Source: Archivesica marissinica
Taxonomy: Eukaryota; Mollusca; Bivalvia; Venerida; Vesicomyidae
DNA length: 64,000 nucleotides
Reading direction: 5' to 3'
NCBI GenBank assembly: GCA_014843695.1
Contig: CM026400.1
Location: 18,676,294-18,740,293 of the forward strand
The translations under genes and the position numbers were made by a program. Below, one piece after another: positions 36,701 through 42,844 of the stretch (position 1 is the first letter of the stretch; each line of letters begins with the position of its first letter). The notes below the pieces were generated by a model, which was not told where the DNA came from, did no database searches, and was given only the letters and a program-made list of their open reading frames with translations.

Positions 36701-39700
36701 GCATCAGGTGGGTGGGGCACATTGAGCATCAGGTGGGTGGGGCACATTGAGCATCAGGTGGTGGGCACATTGAGCATCAGGTGGGTGGGGCACATTGAGC
36801 ATCAGGTGGGTGGGGCACATTGAGCATCAGGTGGGTGGCACATTGAGAATCAGGGGGTGGGCACATTGAGCATCAGGTGGGTGGGGCACATTGAGCATCA
36901 GGTGGGTGGGGCACATTGAGCATCAGGTGGGTGGGCACATTGAGAATCAGGGGGTGGGGCACATTGAGCATCAGGTGGGTGGGGCACATTGAGCATCAGG
37001 TGGGTGGGGTACATTGAGCATCAGGTGGGTGGGGCACATTGAGCATCAGGTAGGTGAGGCACATTGAGCATCAGGTGGGTGGGGCACATTGAGCATCAGG
37101 TGGGTGGGGCACATTGAGCATCAGGTGGGTGATTGAGCATCAGGTGGGTGAGGCACATTGAGCATCAGGTGGGTGAGGCACATTGAGCATCAGGTGGGTG
37201 AGGCACATTGAGCATCAGGTGGGTGGGGCACAGTGAGCATCAGGTGGGTGGGGCACATTGAACATCAGGTAGGTGGGGCACATTGAGCATCAGGTGGGTG
37301 AGGCCGTAGTGTAATAACAGATGGTCTGCAGTAGTGTAATAACAGACGGTCTGCAGTAGTGTAATAACAGACGGTCTGCAGTAGTGTAATAACAGACGGT
37401 CTATGGATTCTTGTTCTTGATATGTCTTATGGGTGTTAACTGGTTTGAGGTTGGATGCAGTGGCAGATTCAGTGAGGATTGATGTGAGGAAATGTTCATT
37501 TATCACTCCACCCCCAGCACTGCAAGCGTCAGGTCTGCTAGTGTTTCCATTTGTTTCCTGTACATATTTAAGGTTGCCGAGAAGACGAAGCATACAGTGG
37601 ATGAGTTGAACACCGCCAAGAAGGAGGCTGCAGAATATCTGGACAAGTACCATGTGCTAACGCAGCGCTATACTCAACTGGAGGAACAGTGTAGCAGTCT
37701 AAGACAGCTTATTGACAATTCAGGTGTGTTTACATATCCTAGTGTTATGTCCGTGCGTGTGTCACTGCGTTGTAATGTCCAACCTCCTTAACAAACTGCC
37801 AACATTTTCATATAAAGACACATGGTCTAAGCGGAGTTCAAACCCGTGATCATCAGTGATATAGGTTACAGTGGTATAAAAGTCAGCGACCGTAACCACT
37901 CGACCACGGAGGATGACTGCAGGTACAAAGAAGTTGGTGATTCATACCAATCTAGTGCAGTCATTAAGCTGTAAAACTACCTCTGTTTAACATTTCAATG
38001 TTGACGGGGATGTGTAAACCAACAATATATTCCAGGGATCATTCTAGAGGGTGATGTGGGCGAAATTGTCGCCCTAGGGACCCTGATTTCGCCCTCTGGG
38101 GCCCCACAAATTTGGGTTTTTTTACGATTTTCAAAACTTTTGTCTAGTACTTTTTAAGATACACTGGCCCATTATAAAGCACTCCTATTCAAATGTTGTA
38201 TTTAATGCTTGTACTGTGCATTTTAACCCTATTTTGCAGAAGTATATTAAAGAACACCATTTAAGGAAGCGATCACGCGCTTTCTCACTTCTCCCAAAAA
38301 TTCTGACCTAGAATGAACCCTGTATTCTCACTGTAAAACCAGAGAAGACACATACATGTGTCGCTTATATGCCTCAAACTCCTGATACCTCAGCTCTGTG
38401 GCTTTCAAGTAGCGTCTATATTAGTAGTAGTACTAATAAAAATGGAGTTTTCCGCAAGCACAGAAAATACTCCTGTGGACCAGTCTGGTTCTCGTCCATG
38501 CAGGAAGCTGTGCTCGAATATGGGTGCCTCTGTTTCAAAGTGGAGGGTAACTACATGTACATGTTTTCTTGCATGATTTGTCATACCTGTTTCCTGGAAA
38601 ACGTACAATTACTCACCCTATCTATGTTTGATGGCACAACATTCTGTTTATGCCTAATGTAGATTTAGAGTTTTTCTGCTTGATATTTTAATATTCATTA
38701 ATCGTTATGGTGATATATATTTTATTTACAGCTACCAAATCGGCAACATTTTCTACAGACAAACCCTCAAACCAGGAAGTAATGTCGAGGAGGTCTGCTA
38801 ACAACAAAACTGTAGATGAAGCAGTAATGGATACCTGTATTACTGTCAAACTAGAACCACTAGAATCCGTTAGTAGCGAGACAAGTACTGTATCCAACCA
38901 CACTGCACCTGCGGCCAAGAGATTGCGTCATTCGGACACCGGTTAGTATTATTTATTTAATAGAGCTGTGAGGATTTCAGAATTTTTGGTCAAAATCTTG
39001 GGGGGGGGAATCTTCAGTATTTTGGCAGATTGCCTCTTTTTTCTGTATTTTGGCCAGATTTCCTCTTTTTATTCAGTATTTTGGCAGATTTCCTCTTTTT
39101 ATTCAGTATTTTGTCAGATTTCCTCTTTTTTCAGGATTTTCGGCAGATTTCCTCTTTTTTCAGGATTTTTGGCAGATTTCCTCTTTTTTCAGGATTTTGG
39201 CAGATTTCCTCTTTTTTTCAGGATTTTTGGCAGATTTCCTCTTTTTTCAGGAATTTTGGCAGATTTCCTCCTTTTGTTTTAGGATTTTGGCAGATTTCCT
39301 CTTTATTCAGTATTTTGGCAGATATCCTCTTTTTTTCAGTATTTTTGGCAGATTTCCTCTTTTTTCCATTCACAATAGGTTGTTGAGACTAAACTATAGA
39401 TCTTAGTTGATTTATGTGTGTTTCGTTCCCAAGATATTCTGTTTGCAACTACCAGGCCAAGTTTAGAAAGAAATCATTTAACAAGATTTTACAAACATTA
39501 TTTACACAGTTTGTTCACCATATTTTGTCTAGTATTCTAACATGGATTTCGTCTGTATGCGCAAAGAAGTAATTTACCGTGTTTAAATCTGCAATAAAAC
39601 ATTGTTTAAGCGCACGACGTCAAACGTGACGTCATTTTACTAGCATTTTTGTAGTTTTGCGGCGGGCGGTCACCTTGAAAATATATTTTCGACATTTTTT

Positions 39701-42700
39701 CCGTCAACCATTTTGTGACTTTACCTGAAATGTTTACTGTGGCGTAGTAATGACTGATGCATGGAGATTGAAAAGTTGCTCAAATGTCTGACTTCCGTTT
39801 GTTGTGTTTATTGTTTGCGGGAATGTCACATTTCCTTGACATGTTTTTTACTCTAAACTCTGTTTTTGAGTATGACTATTCTAATCATGACTGATTGAAT
39901 TTATTTAATGTTGCCACCGCATAAATGCATTTTGAGTTTTCTAAGAAGATTAAAATACCCATCATCTAAGAATGATGGTTTTGCCTATTGTAGTTTTTTA
40001 TAACTTGTTTAATCATATTTTATTGCTCGATTAGTTTTTTTACATATATACATGTGAATACAAACATGACAAATTATAGAAAAGCAAACGGGTCGGGCCA
40101 CAAGTTCTAGCAACATTAGTTACGGCCCTTCCCGATAACTTTTTATAACTAGATGTTTAGAGGGCTATGAGGGCTGTTGTAATATCGGTGTGTGTTCGGT
40201 TTTCATATCTCCGACTGTCGCTCACACAAGAATTTGTGCCAGCAACAGTCGGAGGTAGACCGGGTGAATACAATACCCGGTGTATGTGTACATTCTAAGA
40301 TGTCTAAGAATGCATATTATTATATATAAATATATATAAACCATTTCTAATACGGTTAAATCTAATCGTGGCTGCACTTGTTGTAGGTGTTCCAGATACG
40401 GTCGCACAACTTGTGGTGGAATCGGAGATAACCCCCAAGAGAAAGAGTTTGTCGCGCTCAAAACTGAAGGCAGGGGCATCTAGTTCCGCTACCACACCAG
40501 AGCCAAAATATTCTAGTTCCAATATTACGACGAAGCCAACTGACTCTAATATGGCCCCAGGAACAAAACCAACTGGTTCGGCATTATTGAAAACTCAGTC
40601 TAATTCTCTCCTCACTAAGAAGACTGATAAAATGTCTGTGAAAAACAATTCCAACGTTAAAGAAAGTGCAATAGTTAAGAAACCAGTCACAAATGCCAAA
40701 GTTACTCAGTCTGTGAAATCGGTCTTGGTGGATAAGTATCGCCCCAAAGGATTAAGACCGGGGAGGAGTCAGCATGTAGTTCCTACGGTGTCCGTTCGAG
40801 TCGATTCTGATGAAAAAAGAACAAATGTGTCGCGATCACAACTAAGCAAAACTGATACTGTGAATGAGACAAAGAAAGGAACTGCTAGAACTGGGTTGAT
40901 CGGTAAACTCAGACAACATGCATCAATGAGTGCCCTCTCTAAGTTTGACAAGGATACGACACAGCCTGTGCTAAAGGTAGGTGATACTAGGATTAATGTG
41001 TTCCTTTCCAGTGAAGCAGGGTTATTATGAAGGAGCTTTTCGACACATTAGATTTTAAATACATCGTTGCATTTTTAAAAGAATCACATCTTTTCCATAA
41101 ATTGTAATGTTTTACTAGTTTATATACAGTTTTACAACTGACGTTTTTTGTCATTACATTTTTACATCTTGATAAAAAAATGTATTGCAATTGACCGTTC
41201 GTCATTACAATTTTACTACATACATGTATTTTATCTACATATATTTTTAATTATCTTGTATACAATATACTTAACCCGGTGCGATATAGACTGAACGGTG
41301 CTGAAGCGCTGTTAAACCAAATACTCTCACAAAGCAGGGTTTGCCTGGAATTCGCCAAATCCTTTTTGGGTGAAAAAAAAAAGTGGCTAAAAAAACCTTC
41401 TCACAAAAAACCATCCTCAAAAAAAACCATCCTCAAAAAGACCATCCTCAAAAAGACCATCCTCACATATTGCAATTGATATTCTTCTAAAATCCCAGAA
41501 TCTTGTTCACATGTTCTATGCAAATCCCCAAGTTGTCCCTTACACAGATGCCATGTGTTGTAAACTGCACTTGTATAACCCCTATCTGCAGACAATTGGG
41601 TTGCGCAGGGATCAACCAGTAATGTCGAGTGTTATTTTGGATTCTATTTATATACGCCGCCGGTCATCAGTGGAAACCCTGACCTCCACCCATGTTGCTG
41701 TATGACTGTGAGAACCCACCGTAAATGTACTGTCTATACTCGCCTATAAGACGCTCCTCCTACGTTGGTCATGAAATCTGTGCATTTTGGCATATACTCG
41801 CATATATATGACGTGTTGATAAAATCCCCCCCTCCCCAGACAATGTATAAAATTCTTGTGGAAGTCGTGATAGCGCAGTGGATGCGCGTTCGCTTCAGGT
41901 GCGAACAGTCTGGAGTTCGAGCCCCACTGGAGCCGTTACGATTGTGCCCTTAGGCAAGGCATTTAAATTCCACGTTGCCTCTTCTCTCTCCCTCGTGGCG
42001 ATGGATTCCATCAGGAATGAGGTCTCGAGAGTGATTAATATAAGTTGCAAGAACTCGTTTCGCAATTGAGCTAAAATAAATTTGTATAAACTAATGTATA
42101 AAATTGCATGTTTGGCCAGTGTAAGTCGAAGAAATGTTCGGTGCTTTCTTTTCTAAAACGTAATTATGGACACCAATTAACCCTTTCAACACCACAGACC
42201 TCTATATAGGCTTACAAAAAGTGTAGATCCAGATGAGCCGGCTCGTGACGAGCCGTCTCATCAGGATCTGCACTTTTTGCAAGTAGTATTACTAATTTTA
42301 GACAAAATTACCCATCTTGATAAATGAACTGGTCCGAATGTAATTTTCTTATTCATTTATTGGTCTAAGAATATCATGGACCAGTCCATGTCAGTTACTT
42401 GGTGTTGAAAGAGTTAAACACATTTTAAAAAAAAAAAGTTTTATTTGAGCACTCACTTGTAAGATGGGAAGTCACGTTGCGTCCATAATATGATGGTAAA
42501 ATGCACGTGTTATAGGCGAGTATGGATGGTAGCTGTTCATACCACGCTAAATCCAATAAGCAAACAAACAAAATATCCGTTGCATCAATCAGATACGCAT
42601 TTGTTTATATTTGCTTCAGAAGAATGCATTGGGCACGATCACCAACAGTCCCGTCAAAAAGCAGCAGAAGTCGGCAACAATCTGTGACAACAAGGTGCCC

Positions 42701-42844
42701 AAGATTGCTGGTCCCCAGCGTACTCTCAGTCTGAAGAAATCCCCTCATATGATGAGAACCAGAAAACAAGCAAAGGACGAGGTCCAGGAGCAGAACTCTC
42801 TCACAGAACACGTAGAGAGCGCCCCCGAATGTAAAGTGTCGTGA
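9608..42844 (+). CDS. CENPF: Centromere protein F (mitosin) orthologue, 12 coding exons
   Basis: Joined exons: 9608-9745, 9947-10159, 13465-24195, 25530-25673, 26875-27057, 28569-28673, 29996-30133, 35168-35287, 37573-37723, 38732-38941, 40387-40976, 42620-42844. All borders are GT/AG, phases match, and the total is 12,948 nt or 4,315 residues (human CENP-F is about 3,100-3,200). In vertebrates CENP-F is a farnesylated coiled-coil protein of the nuclear matrix, nuclear envelope and outer kinetochore that binds microtubules and the Nde1/Ndel1 dynein adaptors. Seen here: an N-terminus MSWAADEWK..ALQKVEQLEGQ closely like vertebrate CENP-F; a long coiled coil at about 20-3970 with 109-residue repeats; a conserved C-terminal segment around EYLDKY (residues 3945-3950); a basic disordered tail; and a final CaaX box CKVS. 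The assignment rests on remembered family sequence, not a search. A small exon between exons 2 and 3 cannot be excluded, because the vertebrate segment rich in TP motifs after the N-terminal coil is not visible. An upstream non-coding exon is likely. Confidence 0.92.
9947..10159 (+). CDS. CENPF: CENP-F exon 2 (residues 47-117)
   Basis: The acceptor is TGATAG at 9941-9946. The 71 codons encode a highly charged coiled coil that continues the family N-terminal domain; LKRESQSL, CEGVEQKRQKLSADL and KESHIGTLNGQ line up with the corresponding vertebrate segment. The inferred donor AAG|GTTGTT at 10160 is weaker than the others. It is chosen because it keeps phase 0 with exon 3 and because the open frame stops shortly after, at 10192. 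Confidence 0.85.
10222..10399. mobile_element. MITE with CAGTCAAAC ends, TA target duplication
   Basis: The ends are CAGTCAAACCTGTGTTAG and TTAAGACAGGTTTGACTG, flanked by TA on both sides (10220-10221 and 10400-10401), as for Tc1/mariner superfamily elements. It lies 60 nt after exon 2. Confidence 0.85.
10521..10723 (+). mobile_element. SINE family C copy, 3' end replaced by family B
   Basis: The head is partly decayed (GGTTATCACGTTGGTTGGAC), the body is intact to GTCTCTGTCTGTATCATTGC, and then it is interrupted by the family B element. Confidence 0.8.
10724..10988 (+). mobile_element. SINE family B copy joined to a family C SINE
   Basis: A full-length family B copy starting GTCCGCCTCCGTGGTCGAGC immediately after a family C copy that stops at TCATTGCA, so B is inserted into or fused to C. 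It includes the GCCGGCGATATAGCTCAAAA segment absent from 6294. Confidence 0.85.
11031..11286. mobile_element. MITE with CAGGGTTCC/GGAACCCTG ends
   Basis: The left end CAGGGTTCCCTCTGT and right end ACAGCTGGAACCCTG form an imperfect hAT-like inverted repeat. The interior is rich in CGCCAATT- and TTGGCG-type short inverted motifs. Confidence 0.7.
11287..13049. other. Intron 2 DNA without recognised features
   Basis: AT-rich. A phrase like GTGTTGCGTCCAAGATCCGG...CCTACCTCAA occurs twice (11870 and 11991), a short diverged duplication. I looked for an extra CENP-F exon here and saw none with convincing borders. Confidence 0.45.
13050..13277 (-). mobile_element. SINE family A copy
   Basis: A reverse-complement copy in intron 2 with a diverged head (GAGTGAACTCGCTACCACTG replaces the usual anticodon-like part). 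The tail is intact. Confidence 0.82.
13465..24195 (+). CDS. CENPF: CENP-F giant exon 3 (residues 118-3694), coiled-coil rod with 109-residue repeats
   Basis: The acceptor is CTTCTACAG at 13456-13464 and the donor is CAA|GTTAGT at 24196. The exon is 10,731 nt with no stop, 3,577 residues almost wholly of Glu/Lys/Leu/Ser-rich coiled coil without proline-rich breaks. From about residue 712 there is a long tandem series of diverged 109-residue units (327 nt each), described separately. Very large internal exons coding for the rod are also known in vertebrate CENPF. If the donor is skipped, the frame adds 12 residues and stops at 24234, giving a possible truncated form lacking the kinetochore and CaaX end. 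Several KEN tripeptides lie in the rod, but their meaning is uncertain in such Lys/Glu/Asn-rich sequence. Confidence 0.95.
15247..20319 (+). repeat. Protein-level tandem repeats of 109 residues inside CENP-F exon 3
   Basis: A recurring block begins with (L/V/Y)KD.L.....(E)..V..AKLNQEI.E.KN...G. Its first codon falls at 15247, 15574, 15901, 16228, 16555, 16882, 17209, 17536, 17863, 18190 and 18517, every step exactly 327 nt. A longer step of 495 nt (327+168) leads to 19012, then exact 327-nt steps to 19339, 19666 and 19993, and one 318-nt step to 20311. Copies are strongly diverged in sequence yet have not gained or lost a codon, so spacing appears constrained. The 168-nt excess equals 56 residues, eight heptads. 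Residues of the predicted protein are about 712-2400. Confidence 0.88.
24490..24751. mobile_element. hAT-like MITE copy in intron 3
   Basis: CATTCTAGAGGGCGATGTGG at the left and GACCTAGAATGAACCCTG at the right, with the same interior as 38033-38322. The extreme left terminal bases (CAGGG) are missing or changed. Confidence 0.75.
25010..25231 (-). mobile_element. SINE family A copy with 12-bp target duplication
   Basis: Reverse complement of the 41855 element. The direct repeat CATTTTACATTT is at 24998-25009 and 25232-25243. It lies in intron 3. Confidence 0.9.
25530..25673 (+). CDS. CENPF: CENP-F exon 4 (residues 3695-3742)
   Basis: The acceptor is TTTTCACAG at 25521-25529 and the donor is GAG|GTAACG at 25674, with 48 codons in phase 0-0. 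It encodes coiled coil beginning IKELEDLVAEKNAEM. A TTAA-flanked MITE begins only 12 nt after the exon end. Confidence 0.85.
25686..26161. mobile_element. TTAA-flanked MITE (piggyBac-like ends) with internal repeats
   Basis: The ends are TTAA-CCCTTTCCTTCATG and ATGGGGGAAAGGG-TTAA (also TATGAGGGAAAGGG-TTAA at 26074), so TTAA target sites flank a terminal inverted repeat beginning CCC, as in piggyBac-derived MITEs. The inside holds two ~115-bp copies of a module (GTGGATAAGTAGTCGCCATA and onward), and the right end is itself duplicated (about 87 bp, 25988-26074 and 26075-26161). It starts 12 nt after the exon 4 donor. Confidence 0.8.
26270..26491 (-). mobile_element. tRNA-derived SINE family F copy
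   Basis: Reading the - strand: CATAGCCGAGTGGTTAAAGT (A-box-like), GTAGGTTCGAATCTCACTGG (B-box-like), then GTGAGGAAGCTATCCAGCTG and CATGCCTGAAATACAGCTC. A partial + strand copy is at 44965-45055. Confidence 0.78.
26604..26836 (-). mobile_element. SINE family A copy
   Basis: A full-length reverse-complement copy from the 3' tail (TATACAAATTTATTTTAGCT) to the tRNA-like head (GTGCTATCACGACTTCCA). It ends about 38 nt before exon 5, so the acceptor region of this exon abuts a SINE. The target duplication is unclear. Confidence 0.85.
26875..27057 (+). CDS. CENPF: CENP-F exon 5 (residues 3743-3803)
   Basis: The acceptor is ATACTTTAG at 26866-26874 and the donor is CTG|GTAAAT at 27058, with 61 codons in phase 0-0. 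It is a charged coiled coil (SLDERIKELTSVQQERTSLK and onward). A tRNA-derived SINE ends about 40 nt upstream of the acceptor. Confidence 0.85.
27148..27945 (+). repeat. 30-bp intronic minisatellite carrying TCAAGGTCA, ~26 copies
   Basis: The unit is GGGGGGTC(C/T)GTAGCT then TCAAGGTCACACTT(C/T)(G). It lies in intron 5, 90 nt downstream of exon 5. Each unit contains TCAAGGTCA, the extended monomeric half-site recognised by SF-1/NR5A and ERR nuclear receptors (known motif; binding here is inference), plus a run of 5-6 G. Long open frames on both strands through the array are repeat artefacts. Confidence 0.93.
28175..28465. mobile_element. TTAA-type MITE, interrupted by a SINE fragment
   Basis: The ends are TTAACCTATTCAACACCAAG and GGTGTTGAAAGGGTTAA. 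The interior shares GACTGGTCCATGATAT and AAATGGGTAAATGAGTC-type sequence with the copies at 42177 and 58960. A SINE 3' fragment is inserted at 28316-28423, flanked by a 16-bp direct repeat with one mismatch (28300-28315 and 28424-28439). Confidence 0.82.
28316..28423 (-). mobile_element. 5'-truncated tRNA-SINE (family E type) inserted in the MITE
   Basis: On the - strand it ends AGTGATTAATATAAGTTGTT...GCAATCGTTGTAAAATAAAT, matching the 3' part of the SINE at 57198-57455. It has a 16-bp target-site duplication, TTTGTAAGCCTATTTT versus TTTGTAAACCTATTTT. Confidence 0.8.
28569..28673 (+). CDS. CENPF: CENP-F exon 6 (residues 3804-3838)
   Basis: The acceptor is TGTGCAG at 28562-28568 and the donor is AAG|GTACAC at 28674. 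It has 35 codons in phase 0-0 of coiled coil (VERDTTIEKLQLQMTDLQ and onward). Confidence 0.82.
28811..29095 (+). mobile_element. SINE family C, complete copy with 9-bp target duplication
   Basis: The head is GGATCTGTAGTCCAGTGGTA and the end is ATAAATAAACGTAAAACAC. ACAAAGATA is at 28802-28810 and 29096-29104. This is the best copy of family C here. Confidence 0.88.
29251..29497. mobile_element. TTAA-type MITE, second family
   Basis: A 19-bp inverted repeat, CCCATTTCATTCTGGATAC and GTATCCAGAATGAAATGGG, is flanked by TTAA on both sides. The interior has repeated sub-blocks (AACATAGA.CC.GATCAG). Related interior sequence without ends occurs at 52396-52640. Confidence 0.85.
29571..29838 (+). mobile_element. 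SINE family B copy in intron 6
   Basis: The head GTTCGAGTGGTTACGGTCGC and B-box GGGTTCGAGCCCCG are followed by the complete body ending CCCGAAATATAACATAACA. It ends about 160 nt before exon 7. Confidence 0.85.
29996..30133 (+). CDS. CENPF: CENP-F exon 7 (residues 3839-3884)
   Basis: The acceptor is TATTGCAG at 29988-29995 and the donor is AAG|GTGAGG at 30134, with 46 codons in phase 0-0. Its last codons (LTKADLEK) and donor form the first unit of the 50-bp minisatellite that fills the following intron. Read-through into the next unit meets an in-frame stop at 30185-30187, so only the first donor gives full-length protein. Confidence 0.85.
30112..33775 (+). repeat. 50-bp minisatellite built on the exon 7 splice donor, ~72 copies
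   Basis: The unit reads TGACTAAAGCTGATCTGGAA, A(A/C)G, GTGAGG, then (C/T)GAGTAGTGCAGGTATTTACA. Its first copy is the end of CENP-F exon 7 with the authentic donor at 30134; subsequent copies fill intron 7 with only a few single-base changes and small deletions (for example near 31391 and 32831, and several near 33500-33590). Variants with GGTGAGGTGAGTAG carry an even closer match to the 5' splice-site consensus (GAG|GTGAGT). The last units decay at 33720-33775. Confidence 0.95.
33808..34492 (+). repeat. 41-bp minisatellite related to the exon 7 donor array, ~17 copies
   Basis: The unit is GAAGATTTGAAAAGGTGAGA, TTAGTAGGTC, AGATAGCTAAC, with variants. The core GA(T)CTGGAAAAGGTGAG(A/G) at its left edge resembles the end of exon 7 plus donor (GATCTGGAAAAG|GTGAGG), so this is probably an older, diverged expansion of the same seed. 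Nearly every unit contains AAAAG|GTGAG. Confidence 0.85.
34901..35076. mobile_element. MITE with CAGTCAAAC ends, diverged copy
   Basis: This copy is in the opposite orientation to 9320 and 10222. It has AGTCAAACCTGCGTTAAG at the left and CTAACACAGGTTTGAC at the right. It ends about 90 nt before exon 8. Confidence 0.78.
35168..35287 (+). CDS. CENPF: CENP-F exon 8 (residues 3885-3924)
   Basis: The acceptor is ATGTTGCAG at 35159-35167 and the donor is CAG|GTGGGT at 35288, with 40 codons in phase 0-0 (TLEKWQSRCSKMNSQLLM and onward). The last codons (ADIENQ) and donor are the first unit of the ~25-bp array in intron 8. Confidence 0.85.
35270..37303 (+). repeat. ~25-bp minisatellite built on the exon 8 splice donor, ~80 copies
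   Basis: The unit is GCACATTGAGCATCAG|GTGGGTGGG. The first unit is the end of exon 8 (GCAGACATTGAGAATCAG) with its donor GTGGGT at 35288. Units are irregular, 12-26 bp, with many partial copies, and the sequence is strongly G-rich on the + strand. Together with the preceding intron array, this gives two adjacent exons whose donors have been amplified. Confidence 0.94.
37304..37406 (+). repeat. 25-bp tandem repeat, 4 copies
   Basis: GTAGTGTAATAACAGACGG followed by TCTGCA is repeated four times directly after the exon 8 donor array. It shows no relation to the array unit. Confidence 0.85.
37573..37723 (+). CDS. CENPF: CENP-F exon 9 (residues 3925-3974), conserved C-terminal segment
   Basis: The acceptor is ATATTTAAG at 37564-37572 and the donor is CAG|GTGTGT at 37724. 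The exon ends in phase 1. It encodes VDELNTAKKEAAEYLDKYHV, matching the vertebrate CENP-F block around DEYLDKYCSLL, which ends the coiled coil in the region annotated as the Rb-binding/C-terminal domain. This is the best C-terminal support for orthology. Confidence 0.9.
37826..37915 (-). mobile_element. SINE family B head fragment in intron 9
   Basis: The reverse complement contains the tRNA-like head (CCACTCGACCACGGAGGA on +) and B-box region with little body. Confidence 0.7.
38033..38322. mobile_element. hAT-like MITE (CAGGGATCATTCTAGA ends) in intron 9
   Basis: The left end CAGGGATCATTCTAGA and right end GACCTAGAATGAACCCTG are inverted. The interior GAGGGTGATGTGGGCGAAAT...TTCTCACTTCTCCCAAA is shared with 24490-24751 and 6574-7401. 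Confidence 0.78.
38732..38941 (+). CDS. CENPF: CENP-F exon 10 (residues 3975-4044), start of basic tail
   Basis: The acceptor is TTATTTACAG at 38722-38731 and the donor is CCG|GTTAGT at 38942, phase 1-1. The product is Ser/Thr-rich and disordered, not coiled. It contains AAKRLRH, resembling a basic nuclear-localisation patch and positioned like the vertebrate GKRQR patch, and VKLEP, which fits the SUMO consensus (hydrophobic-K-x-E). Functional roles of these motifs are inference. Confidence 0.83.
39013..39372 (+). repeat. ~30-bp pyrimidine-rich tandem repeat in intron 10, ~12 copies
   Basis: The unit is TTTTGGCAGATTTCCTC then TTTTTTCAGGA or TTTATTCAGTA. It contains TTTTTTCAG, a perfect-looking 3' splice acceptor with polypyrimidine tract, in most units. 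The three overlapping Phe-rich open frames are artefacts. It begins 70 nt after the exon 10 donor. Confidence 0.88.
39373..40386. other. Intron 10 DNA, mostly unrecognised, with a CRE-like site
   Basis: A perfect TGACGTCA lies at 39627-39634, preceded by CGACGTCA at 39615-39622, just before a GGCGGGCGG stretch at 39660-39668. The rest is AT-rich with an imperfect inverted sequence around 40225-40330. No exon seen. Confidence 0.35.
40387..40976 (+). CDS. CENPF: CENP-F exon 11 (residues 4045-4241), basic disordered tail
   Basis: The acceptor is ACTTGTTGTAG at 40376-40386 and the donor is AAG|GTAGGT at 40977, phase 1-0. It encodes about 197 residues rich in Ser, Thr and Lys. ITPKRKSLSRSK contains a full CDK consensus (TPKR) overlapping a basic patch; KYRPKGLRPGRSQ is another basic cluster. 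CENP-F C-terminal tails are poorly conserved, so position and composition are the evidence. Confidence 0.8.
41398..41467 (+). repeat. ~17-bp tandem repeat in intron 11
   Basis: Four to five copies of CTCAAAAA(G/A)ACCATC, A-rich. Confidence 0.85.
41855..42092 (+). mobile_element. tRNA-derived SINE family A, complete copy with 13-bp target duplication
   Basis: The head GATAGCGCAGTGGATGCGCG (A-box-like) and GAGTTCGAGCCCC (B-box-like) show tRNA origin. The body is GGCAAGGCATTTAAATTCCA, GATGGATTCCATCAGGAATG, and the 3' tail is GAGAGTGATTAATATAAGTT...GCTAAAATAAATTTGTATA. It is flanked by AATGTATAAAATT at 41842-41854 and 42093-42105. This is the reference copy for family A in this window. Confidence 0.92.
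42177..42417. mobile_element. TTAA-type MITE in intron 11
   Basis: It is flanked by TTAA on both sides, with inverted ends CCCTTTCAACACCACAGA and TACTTGGTGTTGAAAGAG. The internal GATGAGCCGGCTCGTGACGA region is palindromic. It is of the same family as 28175-28465 and 58960-59160. Confidence 0.85.
42620..42844 (+). CDS. CENPF: CENP-F terminal exon 12 (residues 4242-4315) with CaaX box
   Basis: The acceptor is TTGCTTCAG at 42611-42619 and the stop TGA is at 42842-42844. The basic tail includes NSPVKK, a full CDK consensus, and KSPHMMRTRK. The last four residues are CKVS, a CaaX farnesylation signal (Ser at X favours farnesyltransferase) at the same place as the CKVQ of human CENP-F, where farnesylation helps nuclear-envelope and kinetochore targeting. 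The codons for V and S (GTG TCG) are already inside the first unit of the downstream minisatellite. Confidence 0.9.
   Translation, partial: KNALGTITNSPVKKQQKSATICDNKVPKIAGPQRTLSLKKSPHMMRTRKQAKDEVQEQNSLTEHVESAPECKVS

Noticed and set aside
38358..38662. Two overlapping frames in intron 9
   Set aside because: No homology features and no splice borders in phase with the neighbouring CENP-F exons.
40368..40386. Gene start at the open frame beginning 40368
   Set aside because: The acceptor at 40385-40386 and phase continuity with exon 10 make it an internal exon; the upstream part of the frame is intron.
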